Assembly (NCBI RefSeq): GCF_019393635.1
Contig: NC_057861.1
Span: 76,825,327 to 76,889,326 of the forward strand
Length of the DNA stretch: 64,000 bases
Origin: Dromiciops gliroides
Lineage: Eukaryota; Chordata; Mammalia; Microbiotheria; Microbiotheriidae
Direction: 5' to 3'
Below the pieces are notes generated by a model, which was not told where the DNA came from, made no database searches, and worked only from the letters and a program-made list of their open reading frames with translations. The translations under genes were made by a program, and so were the position numbers. Shown here piece after piece: positions 23,750 through 33,489 of this stretch. Every line of letters begins with the position of its first letter. Positions within the stretch are counted from its first letter, which is position 1.

Positions 23750-24190
23750 GCTCCAATCATTCAATCAGCACCTATCTAGCACTTAGAGTGCTAAGTATCC
23801 TCTAGTAGAATTACAAAACAGCTATAATATACAACATCACAGAACAAGTACATTAGAAAGATGGAAACCCAAATGCCTCCAAAGGCCAGAGGAGAATGGC
23901 AGTTATCGACAATGAGGATTAAGAGGAAATGAAATTTTCATTGGGCGATCAAAAATGGAGTGGAATTCCACAAGTGAAGAAAGGGAAGAAGAATGCGGTA
24001 GGCACAAGGACACATTTGAGCAAAGGTGTGAAAGCAAGAAAGTACATGGTATATTTGGGGACAGAATAGTCCAATTTGACTAGACCACAGAGTATTCTGA
24101 TGGGATATACAAGGGAATGCTGGGAAGTAGGTGGAAGGTCTAGAATGCCTTTCAACCTCCAGACTTCTGTGACAGCCAGAAGACTTTTCC
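23750..24190 (-). repeat. L2 LINE, 3' part
   Basis: Antisense: AATCAGCACCTATCTAGCAC, GAGCAAAGGTGTGAAAGCAA, GGGGACAGAATAGTCCAATT. Confidence 0.6.
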
Positions 24191-24794
24191 AGAAAAGGAC
24201 CCACAATTACATATGGAAGATACCTGAAATTCTCCAGTTTTTCCAGCGTTTCACAACAGATTCCCAAAGAAATACAGGCTATGATTTTGGTCAGTGTTAA
24301 TGTTTCTGAAGCTCTGAAGACAATTTTTCAATGATTATTTCATTGGTATCTGTTTTACTCACTTCTCCAAGGAAAAGGCAATATATATCTTCACCTTCTT
24401 TAATGCCCCTCATGTAATCCAGGGCAGTACACTAGAGAAAACAAACTGAATACACACTTACCAACTAAGCACACCCACCTGGAAAAGGACAGTATTAGAA
24501 ACCAGCTGCCTTTTCCCTAATTTAAGATTAGAACACAGGACAGCTCAACTTTAGTCTTTTCTTCATTACATCACTGGCTTCACAGGATAAAATCTCTCCC
24601 GTACTTCAAAAATGGCTAAACCCCAGGTAGCTGTAGCACCTGTGTTAATGAATGTCGAAGTTGTCTGTGAATGCCCCAGAATTTTATCCATCAGGTTTAT
24701 CCCAGTCCAGTCCACTTACCACCCAAAGCCCAAAGGTGAACTTTGGCTTTCCCTGACAAGGGGCCCATAGAGATAACTGTGAAACAGCTGGCAA

Positions 24795-24953
24795 GGGGCA
24801 GCTAGGTGGCACAGTAGGTAAAGCACTGGCCCTGGAGTCAGGAGGACCTGAGTTCAAATATGGCCTCAGACACTTGACACTTACTAGTTGTGTGACCCTG
24901 GGCAAGTCACTTAACCCTCATTGCCCCGCAAAAAACCCCAAACCCAAAAACCA
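24795..24953 (+). mobile_element. CORE-SINE
   Basis: Full-length with a tail of AAAAACCCC units; target-site duplication GAAACAGCTGGCAA. It is the last young SINE before the promoter region. Confidence 0.93.
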
Positions 24954-25224
24954 AGAAACAGCTGGCAAGCATACTCCAGTATTACAACGATGCTGACAGT
25001 ATTTGGGTACAGGAAGGATAAACTTCTAGGAGCCACCTTAAATTAAAATACAGAACAAGGGGTCTGCTAAAGCCAGTCACAGGAGGCCAGAGCAGTTGAC
25101 CCTACCTCTCTATAGTATTTTGTTAGCAACCTGATTTCTCTGAAATTCACATTACCTTAACTCCTATCTAGCCACCTCTACTCACCACCAAATAACAATG
25201 CCTTACTTTTATCAGCCCTTAATG

Positions 25225-25390
25225 GTTAACAAAGAACTTATACATGCATTATTTCATTTTATTCTCACAAAAGCCCTGAGATAAACAGGACAAGTATTAT
25301 CATGACCATTTTACACATGAGGAAACTGAGGTTTGGAGTCATCAGATGACTTGCTCAAGGATCTGGGAACTAGAATTCAGGCCTTAGGGA
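25225..25390 (-). repeat. MIR-type SINE
   Basis: Antisense: TTTACACATGAGGAAACTGA, TGACTTGCTCAAGGATCTGG. Confidence 0.75.
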
Positions 25391-26329
25391 TTTCCAGCGA
25401 AAATAGCTGCCTGCAGAGGGCAAGCTGTCCAATGCTCTCATACCTACTCTGGCAAAAACTTGAAATTCACAACAGATCAAATAATAATCAAGAAATCCAA
25501 TGAGAAGCTACAGTGTGTGATTTATTCCACTCCAGGACTATAAAGCCAGCCAGCAGCCTGAAGGCAGTAGGAACGACATCATCCTACAAGCCCCAATCAG
25601 CCTTGGTATTTATACCTCATATCTCAACCCTCTGCCCCTCTCATTGGAGGGCAGAGCCACAAACTCCAAAGCCTTCATTTAAGGAAAGGGCTCAGAAGAG
25701 ATACCTCCTTTCTCACCTGACTGACCTACTTTGGGTTTTCTCTGATTTCTCCACCCTTACATCTCCTCCCCCCTCCCCCATACCTTTGCTCCCACAACCC
25801 ACCCCCCTGCTTTTCAGTTTCCTTATGTGTGTGGTCTTTCCCATCTTTCTTTGTTTTGTAATTATACCCCAAACACTTAGCAAAGTACTAATACATGATA
25901 GGTGCTTAATAAATGTTTCCTAATGACGGTCTAGGAAAAGAGACTACCAGTAAAGTAAGCGCCAGCACAGGCAAACAAGCCTGAGTGGACATAAAGCCTC
26001 CTGGCACTCTTGTCCAGAGGCAGTAAGAATGGAGGACTACCTGAGGTGGGGCCTTTTGGAGCTCCAAGAAACAGAAGTGACCAGTCTAAGTACAGCAGTG
26101 AAAAGTGTGAGTAAGGTTTCAACTAAGATTCCTGTACTAAGGTCCCTAGCGCTCTGTCCTGTGATGTAAAAAAGGGCCCTAACGATTTAATGTTCTAAAA
26201 CTCAAAGATCCAGTGAGACTAAACCCTAAAAGGAGCTCAGAGCAGGAAACTAGGTGACCCAGTGTTAGACCAAGCAAACTTGACCACCCCATCTAAAAGT
26301 GCAGCAGGGGGCAGAACTGGACCCTGGCC

Positions 26330-26630
26330 CAAAGCCCCAATTCAGGAACTATAGCCAAAAAGATGAATAAATTAAAGAAAACACAAACCAGAATAAAAAA
26401 ATATTGTAAATCTAGAGACTGCCAAAAAAAGAGACAAACTCCACAACTTTATGTGGAGATTCAAAGGAAAAATGGATTTTCTACAGGAACTACATGAACA
26501 CCTAGAAGAAATGAAGCAAGACAGAAAAAAGTGGTGAATCCTACTTCAATAATGGACTCCTTGAAAACTAGAATAGACCAAGCAGAAATCAGTATCTCTA
26601 TGAAACTAAGAAATATCAGAACAAAATCAA
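26330..26630 (+). repeat. L1 LINE ORF1 fragment
   Basis: GGAAAAATGGATTTTCTACA then GAACTACATGAACACCTAGA and GAAATGAAGCAAGACAG; frame pieces translate to a charged, coiled-coil-like stretch (DSLKTRIDQAEISISMK) expected of L1 ORF1p. Ends abruptly against an antisense SINE scrap at 26636-26665. The same region is present antisense at about 56500. Confidence 0.65.
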
Positions 26631-27286
26631 AAGGAGCTTTATCCACTGTGCTATCTAGCTGTCCTTTTCTCCGTTTTTTTAATGGAACAGGGGTTGGTGT
26701 AGAGAGGAAGCAGGGAGTATTAGCATTAAAAAGCAGACCACTGAAACATTTTTCCAATTGCACAGAAGAGAACAAAAGGAAATTCAGAAGGAAGCACAGA
26801 GAAGTAGGACAGTTTTAAAAGTAATATGTATAATTTATACTTATTTCTCCAAAAGCTGTATTAAAGCAAAGATTCTCATTTTTCATATACAATCCTTTTT
26901 TTAATGTTGTGCTGTGTATATGGAAATGTTCTTTTGGTTAAGTTCAAAATTTTAAAAATAAAACAAAATAAAAGAGTTCAGGCCTTTTAGCTCCCAGCCC
27001 CATGCCCTTTCCACTGCTTAGAATGCAAGCTCCTGGAGAACAGGTCTCTCCTTATTTGTTTCTCTCCACAGCACAGTAACCTGCCTATTTAGAACATAAG
27101 TGCTTGTTGACTGATTGATCACACCGTGCCAAAGAATGCTGAAGGATAGTCTTCAATGCTCCCAAAGGCACCAAGAGGTAGAGTTGTCTGAAATCAAAGA
27201 ACTCAGAGAAGAAAGGAACAGCACACAATCTTACCATGTTTCCAAAAGAACCTTTACCTAATAATGTCTAGAACCTTTTCACTTAC

Positions 27287-27475
27287 CTGGGACTTGTCCT
27301 GAGTCATCTTTGGGATGCTCCTGGATTGTCCATCTTCAATACTACTGGCATCATCCTCGCTACTATCACTGCCAGAGTCCTCCAGACCCGAGAACACACT
27401 CTCTTCACTGTCGGATAGGCCAGACTCACGGTCTTCAGCACTCTGGCTAGGGGCTGGATGGGTGAAGAGAGGCAG
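27287..27475 (-). CDS. BOP1: BOP1 coding exon 2 (acidic, serine-rich region)
   Basis: 189 bp, 63 codons, phase 0 at both ends. It is flanked by an acceptor (TTCTTTGGCAG) and a donor (CCCAG|gtaagtg). The translation contains SDSEESVFSGLEDSGSDSSE, which matches the acidic N-terminal segment of mammalian BOP1 almost exactly, followed by a less conserved stretch ending MTQDKSQ. The acidic Ser/Asp/Glu tract is the best identification of the gene in this window. Intron 1 (about 2.0 kb) lies upstream and a 20.8-kb intron 2 downstream. Confidence 0.97.
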
Positions 27476-29512
27476 CTGCCAAAGAAGAAATCATATTATG
27501 GTATAGTACCATCAAGGACCCCTTCCATCTATGCCATGGTGCCAATAAGAAGTGAGTAGAAGGGTTAACAGGCACCATTAGCCAGATGGGCAGATCAGGT
27601 TCAATACTGATCAAAAGAGATAATGTATATAAAGTGCTTTGCAAATGCTAGCTACAGTTATTATTATTTCCAAATTCCTTCATCTAATACAGGGTCTCCT
27701 ATTGGGTTTAGAGCTCCATTCATCTGATCATTCATAGGCTCTCAACAAGCACAACTCTGCTGGGTTCTACACAGGATGAAGAGGTGAATAATATATAAAC
27801 TGTACCCTTATTCTTGTTCTCCTAGCTTCACATGTCTAGAATACCCAATTCCATCACATTTAGGCATTTAAATGATTTCTGAAACATGCCTTCCTCTGTG
27901 GACCAGCAAAAAAGACCCATGATAGAAAAGAGCCTTATGTAAAAGTTCTAATAAGAGTAGCAGTAATCAATCCACAGGTCATGTGAAAAAGGCTGGCAAA
28001 TTCCAGGCACTAAGAGGTACTTGGATACTGCATGAGGAAATACCTAGCTCCAGGAACTCCCATCTTACAGTCCTTTTCAGGTTTGATGATACCCTGGCTC
28101 CATTGATGGATTGCTGAGAAAAAGCAGAGTTATGCTAAGAGGTCCCTTTGACAAGAGTACTCAGTGACCCTAGGAAGAGCTACTCACTCAGAAAAACAGA
28201 ACCAGAAGAGCAACTGAAGAGGAAGGGTGGAGGGGAAGGTTTCACTTGCCAGTGCCTTGACATCCCTGGGGACTGGATCCAAAAAGGCCAGCTCCTTCCC
28301 AAGGTATTCTCCTGGACCCTTATATTCCTTAGTCCCTCTCCTACTCCTCTATCTGAACTCTCATCTCTCAAACTCTTTTCCCTTATCCCTTCCCATCTCT
28401 ATCCTTCCCTCACTTCCTCAGACTCTTCTCTTTTCAGAATGCCTACTTCCTAAACAAACCCAATTCAAGGTATCCCACTATCTCCTCGGTTTCTCCACTC
28501 CAACTCTCAAACACCCCAAAAACCTGTCTGTCTCCTCTGGTCCATCAACTGCAGCTATTTTCTCCTTATAATGGCCCTGACATCTCTCCCCACAGCACCA
28601 ATTCTTCAAGCATACCCACTTTCCCTCAGCCCCACTTCTTGGAGTTCCTTCTCCACTACTCCCCAAGTTTTCTAAGATCTCTTCAGGTCCTTCTATCCTC
28701 TCAGTGTCTCTTCCAACCACTCTACCCCTTCTAGTAACCCTCTCCTGTCCCCCACTAACCCCTTCACCTAAATCACCCCTTTGAAAGTCTCCACTAAATG
28801 TTACCACTCGGTGATTAAGGTCCTTTCTTTCTTCCACCATCTCACATCCTCTCTAAGGCCACCAGTTCTATCTCTTTTAGCCATAAAAATACCTCCTACA
28901 CACACATCTGAGACCAACACATTGACCTGCCCCACCACCAACCCATCCTAAGATCTCCTACAGCGCCCTTCTCTGCTATCTTTGCAGCAGTACCCCCTCT
29001 GGCCCCCACATCAGCACCTCTCCCCTCGGTGTCTCCATCCCTTCTGTACCTCATCGCCCTGTCCCCTCGGTGCCCATTATCCTTACCCCTCAATGCCCCC
29101 TTCTTTCCCGTTCCTGTCTTTTGCCTCTTTTTACATCCCCGGTGCTTAGCACAGTGCCTGGCTGTGGACAAACTTGATAAACCTTTCTTGACTGACGGAC
29201 TGTCCCCTCAGGACGCCCACCCCTCATTGTCCCTGTCATTTCAGGGCCTTTCCTTCTCCGTACCCTCGGGCCCCTTCATCATCCCAGTGCCCTCCACGAC
29301 CCATCTTCTCTCCCCTACGTCCCCCTTGCAGCTCCCTCCCATTCCTCTCCATCCTTGTCCCCTGTGCCCTCAGCGCCCCCTCCTCGACCCTGTCTTCTCA
29401 GAGATCCCTCCTCATCCCCCTCTCCTCCATTCCACCTCTAGCCTTCTCCCCCGGCCGCCCCCGCGTCCCCTCCCATCCACCCTCGTGCACGTGGCCCGCC
29501 TTGCGCTGTCAC
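27476..29512 (-). other. BOP1: BOP1 intron 1
   Basis: Bounded by the exon 1 donor and exon 2 acceptor. From about 28230 to 29480 the plus strand is strongly C/T-rich, so the BOP1 non-template strand is a long purine-rich, G-skewed stretch. The piece at about 29140-29205 resembles the 3' part of MIR/L2 (GCTTAGCACAGTGCCTGG). No exon seen. Confidence 0.85.
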
Positions 29513-29641
29513 CTCCTCGCTGGACCCCGCCTCCTGCAGCTCGAACGGCTGCTCCGCGGGCCTCTTCCCGGCCCTCGCTCCGGCCCCCGCTGTAGCTCCT
29601 GCTCCCAGGCCTGCGCGCCGCCCGCCCCGCGCTCCGGCCAT
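29513..29641 (-). CDS. BOP1: BOP1 coding exon 1 (N-terminus)
   Basis: Encodes 43 residues beginning MAGARGGRRAGLG and ending GSSEE, then a consensus donor (GAGGAG|gtgaca on the minus strand) after a complete codon. BOP1 is a nucleolar WD40 protein that works with PES1 and WDR12 (PeBoW complex) in 60S ribosomal subunit maturation. Human BOP1 also starts MAGSRGAGR, and the gene is head to head with HSF1 there, as here. The start has a strong Kozak context (A at -3, G at +4). The exon is rich in Ala, Gly and Arg; this N-terminal tail is poorly conserved in the family, so identification rests on the start, the phase-0 join to exon 2, and synteny. Confidence 0.88.
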
Positions 29642-29743
29642 GTTCCCGCCGCTCCTCGCGCCGCTTCCTGGCCCTGGCGGCCGGAGACTCTCTCTCTTCT
29701 CTCTTCCCTCCCCTTCCTGTCCGGTTCTGGATCAGAAGCAGTG

Positions 29744-29754
29744 TGCGCCTGCGC
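29744..29754. promoter_or_regulatory. NRF1-like site, BOP1-proximal
   Basis: TGCGCCTGCGC differs from the palindromic NRF1 consensus at one position, about 100 bp upstream of the BOP1 start codon. Confidence 0.5.
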
Positions 29755-29836
29755 TTGGCGCAGCAAAGGGCGCGTCAGAGCCGCGGAAGCTGCGCTGAGG
29801 AAAATCCTACCTTTCCTCGTCCCCGAAGAGGCAAGG

Positions 29837-29847
29837 CGCGCATGCGT
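29837..29847. promoter_or_regulatory. NRF1-like site, second
   Basis: CGCGCATGCGT fits the NRF1 core GCGCATGCG, about 200 bp upstream of the BOP1 start codon. Confidence 0.5.
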
Positions 29848-29960
29848 TCAAGAGTTCATCGCGGGGTAGGGGCGGAGAGCAAGGAAAAAGAGTGGCCAGG
29901 AAGAAATAAACTTGCACGCGAGAGGCGGGACTGGGATGCCGTTGAGCGGAGGGAACGTCG

Positions 29961-29976
29961 CGCGCGTGCACGCGCG
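29961..29976. promoter_or_regulatory. 16-bp palindrome in alternating Pu/Py tract
   Basis: CGCGCGTGCACGCGCG is a perfect palindrome within 20 bp of alternating pyrimidine-purine sequence (29959-29978), the sort of tract that can form Z-DNA. It lies within about 10 bp of the midpoint between the two start codons. Confidence 0.7.
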
Positions 29977-30011
29977 TAAGTAGTCGACGCCGCCGAGGAC
30001 GAGCCCGTCGC

Positions 30012-30022
30012 AAGATGGCGGC
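30012..30022 (+). promoter_or_regulatory. YY1-type site
   Basis: AAGATGGCGGC matches the YY1 consensus that is typical just downstream of housekeeping transcription starts. On the plus strand it points toward HSF1. Confidence 0.6.
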
Positions 30023-30146
30023 GGCCATGCTGGGCCTCGGAGTTCTGTCTGCGCAGCGGGCGGCGGTAGCGGCTCGGGCAGTGGCGGAGTCGGCTACGGT
30101 GCCTGAGGCCGAGGCAGTGGCTCCCCTGCAGCCCCACCGGCACTAA
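30015..30146 (+). other. Upstream ORF (43 codons) ahead of HSF1
   Basis: An ATG inside the YY1 motif, with strong context (A at -3, G at +4), opens a 43-codon ORF (MAAAMLGLGVLSAQ...HRH) that ends 131 bp before the HSF1 start and in a different frame. It counts as a uORF only if HSF1 transcripts begin upstream of it. Codon content is Ala-rich, as expected from GC-rich DNA; no similarity is recognised. Confidence 0.45.
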
Positions 30147-30277
30147 GTGGCAGTCTTCTTTCCCTCCGTACCCGGTCCGCTGGAAACAAGCCGGCCCTCT
30201 CCTTCCCTCCCTGCCCCTGCCCTGCCCGCCTCCCTCGGTGCCGCCTCCCTGCCCTGCCCAGCCCGCCGGCCCCCGGA

Positions 30278-30394
30278 ATGGAGTTGCCCGGGGGCCCCGG
30301 TATGGCGGGGCCCAGCAACGTCCCTGCTTTCCTGACCAAGCTGTGGACCCTAGTGAGCGATCCGGAGACAGACCCGCTAATCTGTTGGAGCCCG
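30278..30394 (+). CDS. HSF1: HSF1 coding exon 1 (start of DNA-binding domain)
   Basis: 39 codons ending at a donor (AGCCCG|gtgagg). The translation [16 protein letters not shown] followed by [20 protein letters not shown] and WSP is nearly identical to human HSF1 residues 1-39, and the exon ends at the position I recall for human. HSF1 is the trimeric master activator of heat-shock genes; this exon holds the N-terminal tail and the first helix of the winged helix-turn-helix DNA-binding domain. The start has G at -3 and G at +4. A second in-frame ATG is at codon 9, which is Ala in human. Exon 2 (with HVFDQGQFAKEV) was not found up to base 64000. Confidence 0.97.
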
Positions 30395-30498
30395 GTGAGG
30401 GCCTGGGGCGGGCTTGGAGTGACGGTTCCTCCTCTTCCCTTAAAGCCTGGCGAGGGCCTGGGGGTGTGCAGAGTGGTGGTCCTTCCTCAGCTGCACCC

Positions 30499-30524
30499 GG
30501 GGCGGAGGGGGCGGGGGCGCTGGG
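30499..30524 (+). other. G-quadruplex motif
   Basis: Four G-runs (GGGG, GGGGG, GGGGG, GGG) with loops of 4, 1 and 4 bases, inside the repeat array and on the HSF1 non-template strand. Confidence 0.6.
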
Positions 30525-30598
30525 TGACGGCTCCTCGTTCCCCTTTGGAGGCTGGAGAGGGGCTGGGGCGCATGAGGTTTTCTTCTCCACTGCTGCGC

Positions 30599-30619
30599 GG
30601 GGCGGCGGGGGCGGGAGGG
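30599..30619 (+). other. G-quadruplex motif, second
   Basis: Runs GGGG, GGGGG, GGG, GGG with loops of 4, 1 and 1 bases, at the equivalent place in the next repeat unit. Confidence 0.6.
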
Positions 30620-31444
30620 ACACGGAGTGACTGCGCCTCGTCCCCCTTTGGAGACGAGAGAAGGGCTGGGGTTCACCGGGGGGTGCTCCCCCCATTGCTG
30701 CACCAGCGGTGGGGGACAGTGCAGGAGGAAAGTGGTGGTGCACGCGGTTACTGCGCCTCCTCCGCCGGAGCCGGGCAAGGGACGGGAGACTCCGGGCATT
30801 TTGGTCCCTCCTCTGCCCAATGGGGCGTACTGCGCCTCCTCTCCTGAAGCCTGGCTAGGGACTGGGGCGCTCAAGGTTGTCCCTCCTCTGCTGCACAGTT
30901 AGGGGTAGGAGGAAAGTGGCATGGAGTTACTGCGCCTCCGAACAGAGCAGCATTTGCTAAGAGTGGGGGGATGGGAGGACTGTGGTGGGAGACCCTCATT
31001 TGTTGGTATGGTCTGGAAAGCTGTTCCCCGGCCCCTGTGAGATGCTCTCACAACTCAGCCCCTGTATCGAAGGAGAGAGACCCTGTCTCTGGTCACTAGA
31101 TTTAGAGAGGGAATTTTCGGGGGAGGGCACCCTTTACCACAAGACATCCACTTGCTAGAAGTCTTATCAGTGGGTACCCTGGGCACCTTACATTCTTGGA
31201 GGGATGAAGGAGGAGGCTTTAACGGTCAGTAATGTAGGACTTGAAGATCTGTAAGGTCACTTCCAACTCTAAAATCCTGTATCCTAAGTTAGAGCCTGGT
31301 AATAAGGATAGATAGTATTGACTTGCTCCTTTCTTAGAGCTTCGGGAAGAAAGCTGTGAACTAAATCTTCATCTGCCAGAATTACAGCAAGGGAGGCATT
31401 AGATTCCACCTTGTTTATCTTTCATTTAGGGTGGAGTTGGAGAT

Positions 31445-31720
31445 GTTCAGGTCACCTACATAGAGCAGTTAGGTAGCACAGTGGTTAGGATACAGGGACT
31501 AGAGTTGGGAAGACCTGAGTTCACATTGGGCCTCAGACACAGGAGTTGTATGACTCTGGACAAGTCACTTAACATCTGTTGCCTTACCTGTAAAATGAGC
31601 ACCCACCTTCCAGAGTTGTTGTGAGGATCAAATGAGATACTGTTTCTAAACCACTTAGCACAGTGCCTGGAGCATATTAGGCACCCAATAAATGTTAGCT
31701 ATTATGATGATCATCATTAT
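31445..31720 (+). repeat. Old CORE-SINE/MIR
   Basis: GCAGTTAGGTAGCACAGTGG head, GACCTGAGTTCACATTGGGC, GACAAGTCACTTAACATCTG, then a long MIR 3' part (GTTGTTGTGAGGATCAAATG, ATGTTAGCTATTATGATGAT). It keeps both head and MIR tail, unlike the young SINEs. Confidence 0.75.
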
Positions 31721-31794
31721 TATTATCTCTTCCATTACATTCTGTCTTATAAAAGTAGAAATGTGGAAGGGAGAGAGGAATAAGGTGGTAGCCA

Positions 31795-32050
31795 TGCCTA
31801 ACAGCTAGGTGATACAATAGATAGAGTACTGGACCTGGAGTCAGGAAGGACTGAGTTCAAGTTTGGCCTTAGACACTTAATAGCTCTGTGACCCTGAGCT
31901 TGTCACTTCACCTAAGCCTGCATTGTGTCCTCATCTGTGAAATAAGGATAATAATAGCACCTACCTCCCAGGACTTTTGTGAGAATCAAATAGGATCATA
32001 TTTATAAGGCACTATGTGAATCATAGCTATTGTTATCATATTAAAGCCTT
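31795..32050 (+). repeat. Old CORE-SINE/MIR
   Basis: AACAGCTAGGTGATACAATA head, AGACACTTAATAGCTCTGTG, TGTGAAATAAGGATAATAAT. Confidence 0.75.
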
Positions 32051-33489
32051 ACTAACTTTAAGATTCAGGGGTGTAATCCACTGAGAGATATCTGTCCTCC
32101 CCACCCCATGGGCAACCAGCCATATAGTTTGTCCCAGGCTAAGACCAGACTGAGGTAGGTAGAAGAAAAAGTTTTCTCCTAGGCCCATGGAAGTAAAGGT
32201 GAACAGAAAGAACCGTTTTGGAGCCCTTATTTTTCCTCGATCATACTTGTCAGAGTATGATCACTCCACTTGGATCAGCCATTTGTCAGAGTGGTTAAGC
32301 CTAAGCTCTTCCTGACTAAGCTTCCTAGTTGTCCAGTTGCTATTCAACTGATATCTGCCTTGGATGGGTAGAACCAAAAAGAAATGGGCTGGGCCAGGCC
32401 TTCTCATTCCTTGGTCCTTACCTAACTGTGAGACAACTAGAAAAGTATCTCTGTCAGTCTCAACAAGCCCAGAGTTTCAATAACAAACACCATTCCCAGA
32501 AAGTCATACTACACAGTAATTAATGTATGTGTTGGCAGGGCAGTAGAAATATATGGCATGATTTGGCCCCAAACATTGGGCTGTGCCATGTTAAACTAGT
32601 GGCTGGCTATATGGGAAAGTTCAGTAATAGAAAATTGAAAACAAAATATGAAAGAATCTTAGGTGTGAGAAGGAACATCCAAAGGGCTAAGAAGCTGGTT
32701 TTTCTGTTTTTGTTGATGCTTGACAGAAAGCACTACACAGCCTCACTGCCTAAGGCAATCTCACAGCTGGGCAGCTCTGATTTGCACAAATAAATCGGGA
32801 AATGCATCTGAATTCTAGATCAAAACTTAACTGGGTAGGAGCTGCTGTTTACATTTTTGCAGTGATGTCCCAGGATACTCTGTAAATCCCATAGAAACCA
32901 GGTGTTTAGGGTTCAGGGAGAAAGAATATCTGGCTCCTCCCCACTTTTTGAGGATGGACAGTCCGTATACTCTGAAGAGTAAATATAAACTATCTTAATC
33001 TGGCAGGATCTGGGTCTCTGAACATAGCCCCCGATGAACTAAAATAATCACCATGTGAGTTCCTCACTCACCGTGAGATACTTGATTTTTCTTTCTCAAA
33101 TCAGTCCCTTGAGAAACCAGGAAAAGGAAATCCTTTATGTATCAGCTCTTAAGCCTTCCCTAAGCCCAGTTTGAAACTCTCAGGCCAGGCTCACTCTGCT
33201 TACGAGGTGGTGGTGTTGTGTTGTTTTGTTTTGCAATTAAACTGAGTTTCCTGTTTATTTTTCTTTCATTCTCTTGGTCTAAAAGATTATTTTGAAAAAT
33301 GCCATCTAAGAGATCTAGAAGTTAAGCTTTCCACAAATAAGTGCTTCTTAAGAATATAATTTTATATATCCCCTGTGATCTCCTGGATGTTAGTGTTTTT
33401 CATAAGTGAAATCTTGTGGTGGGCTGTCCCTGGCTATGTTGCCCACCTCTTATTCTTAACATTAGTCTGTCTAAAAGTAAAATAGCTAA

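Larger units (their letters stand above)
6505..27286 (-). other. BOP1: BOP1 intron 2
   Basis: 20.8 kb between exon 3 and exon 2. It holds the SINEs, L1 and L2 fragments and solo LTRs listed separately. The unlisted stretches (for example 7180-7530, 8090-9540, 9905-10470, 11860-12690, 12880-13130, 16010-16320, 16500-16900, 21975-22600, 24190-24780, 25400-26330, 26690-27286) show no gene. Confidence 0.85.
29642..30277. promoter_or_regulatory. Shared divergent BOP1/HSF1 promoter
   Basis: The two start codons are 636 bp apart on opposite strands. The interval is GC-rich, with many CpGs and no TATA or CCAAT box seen. Visible sites: ETS-type GCTTCCTGG near 29662 and CTTCCTGTCCGG near 29713; NRF1-like TGCGCCTGCGC at 29744-29754 and CGCGCATGCGT at 29837-29847; YY1-type AAGATGGCGGC at 30012-30022. 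NRF1 and ETS sites suit a ribosome-biogenesis gene. Transcription starts cannot be read from sequence; the YY1 motif suggests an HSF1 start near 30000. Confidence 0.85.
30395..30945 (+). repeat. Degenerate ~100-bp tandem repeat in HSF1 intron 1
   Basis: The anchor GT(G/T)AC(G/T)GC(T/G)CCTC recurs at about 30419, 30524, 30627, 30747, 30827 and 30926 (spacings 105, 103, 120, 80 and 99). Between anchors the same order of blocks recurs: a run like TTCCCCTTTGGAG, then GGCTGGAGAGGGGCTGGGGC, then CTCCTCTGCTGCACAG, then G-rich DNA. The first partial unit begins at the HSF1 splice donor (gtgagggcctggggcg). Confidence 0.75.
29440..30950. promoter_or_regulatory. CpG island over BOP1/HSF1
   Basis: CpG dinucleotides are dense here and scarce in the rest of the window. 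The island covers BOP1 exon 1, the intergenic promoter, HSF1 exon 1 and the start of HSF1 intron 1. It grades into pyrimidine-rich DNA on the left and ends on the right with the last unit of the ~100-bp repeat. Edges are by eye. Confidence 0.85.

Noticed and set aside
25513-25923. 136-codon plus-strand ORF
   Set aside because: Ser/Pro/Leu-rich chance frame that runs into an L2/MIR-like 3' end near 25870.
29856-30743. 295-codon minus-strand ORF across the CpG island
   Set aside because: It is low-complexity Pro/Ala/Arg translation of GC-rich DNA, overlaps HSF1 exon 1 antisense and matches no family.
30278-30847. HSF1 exon 1 frame open to 189 codons
   Set aside because: The frame runs past the consensus donor into the intronic GC-rich repeat; similarity to HSF1 stops exactly at the donor.
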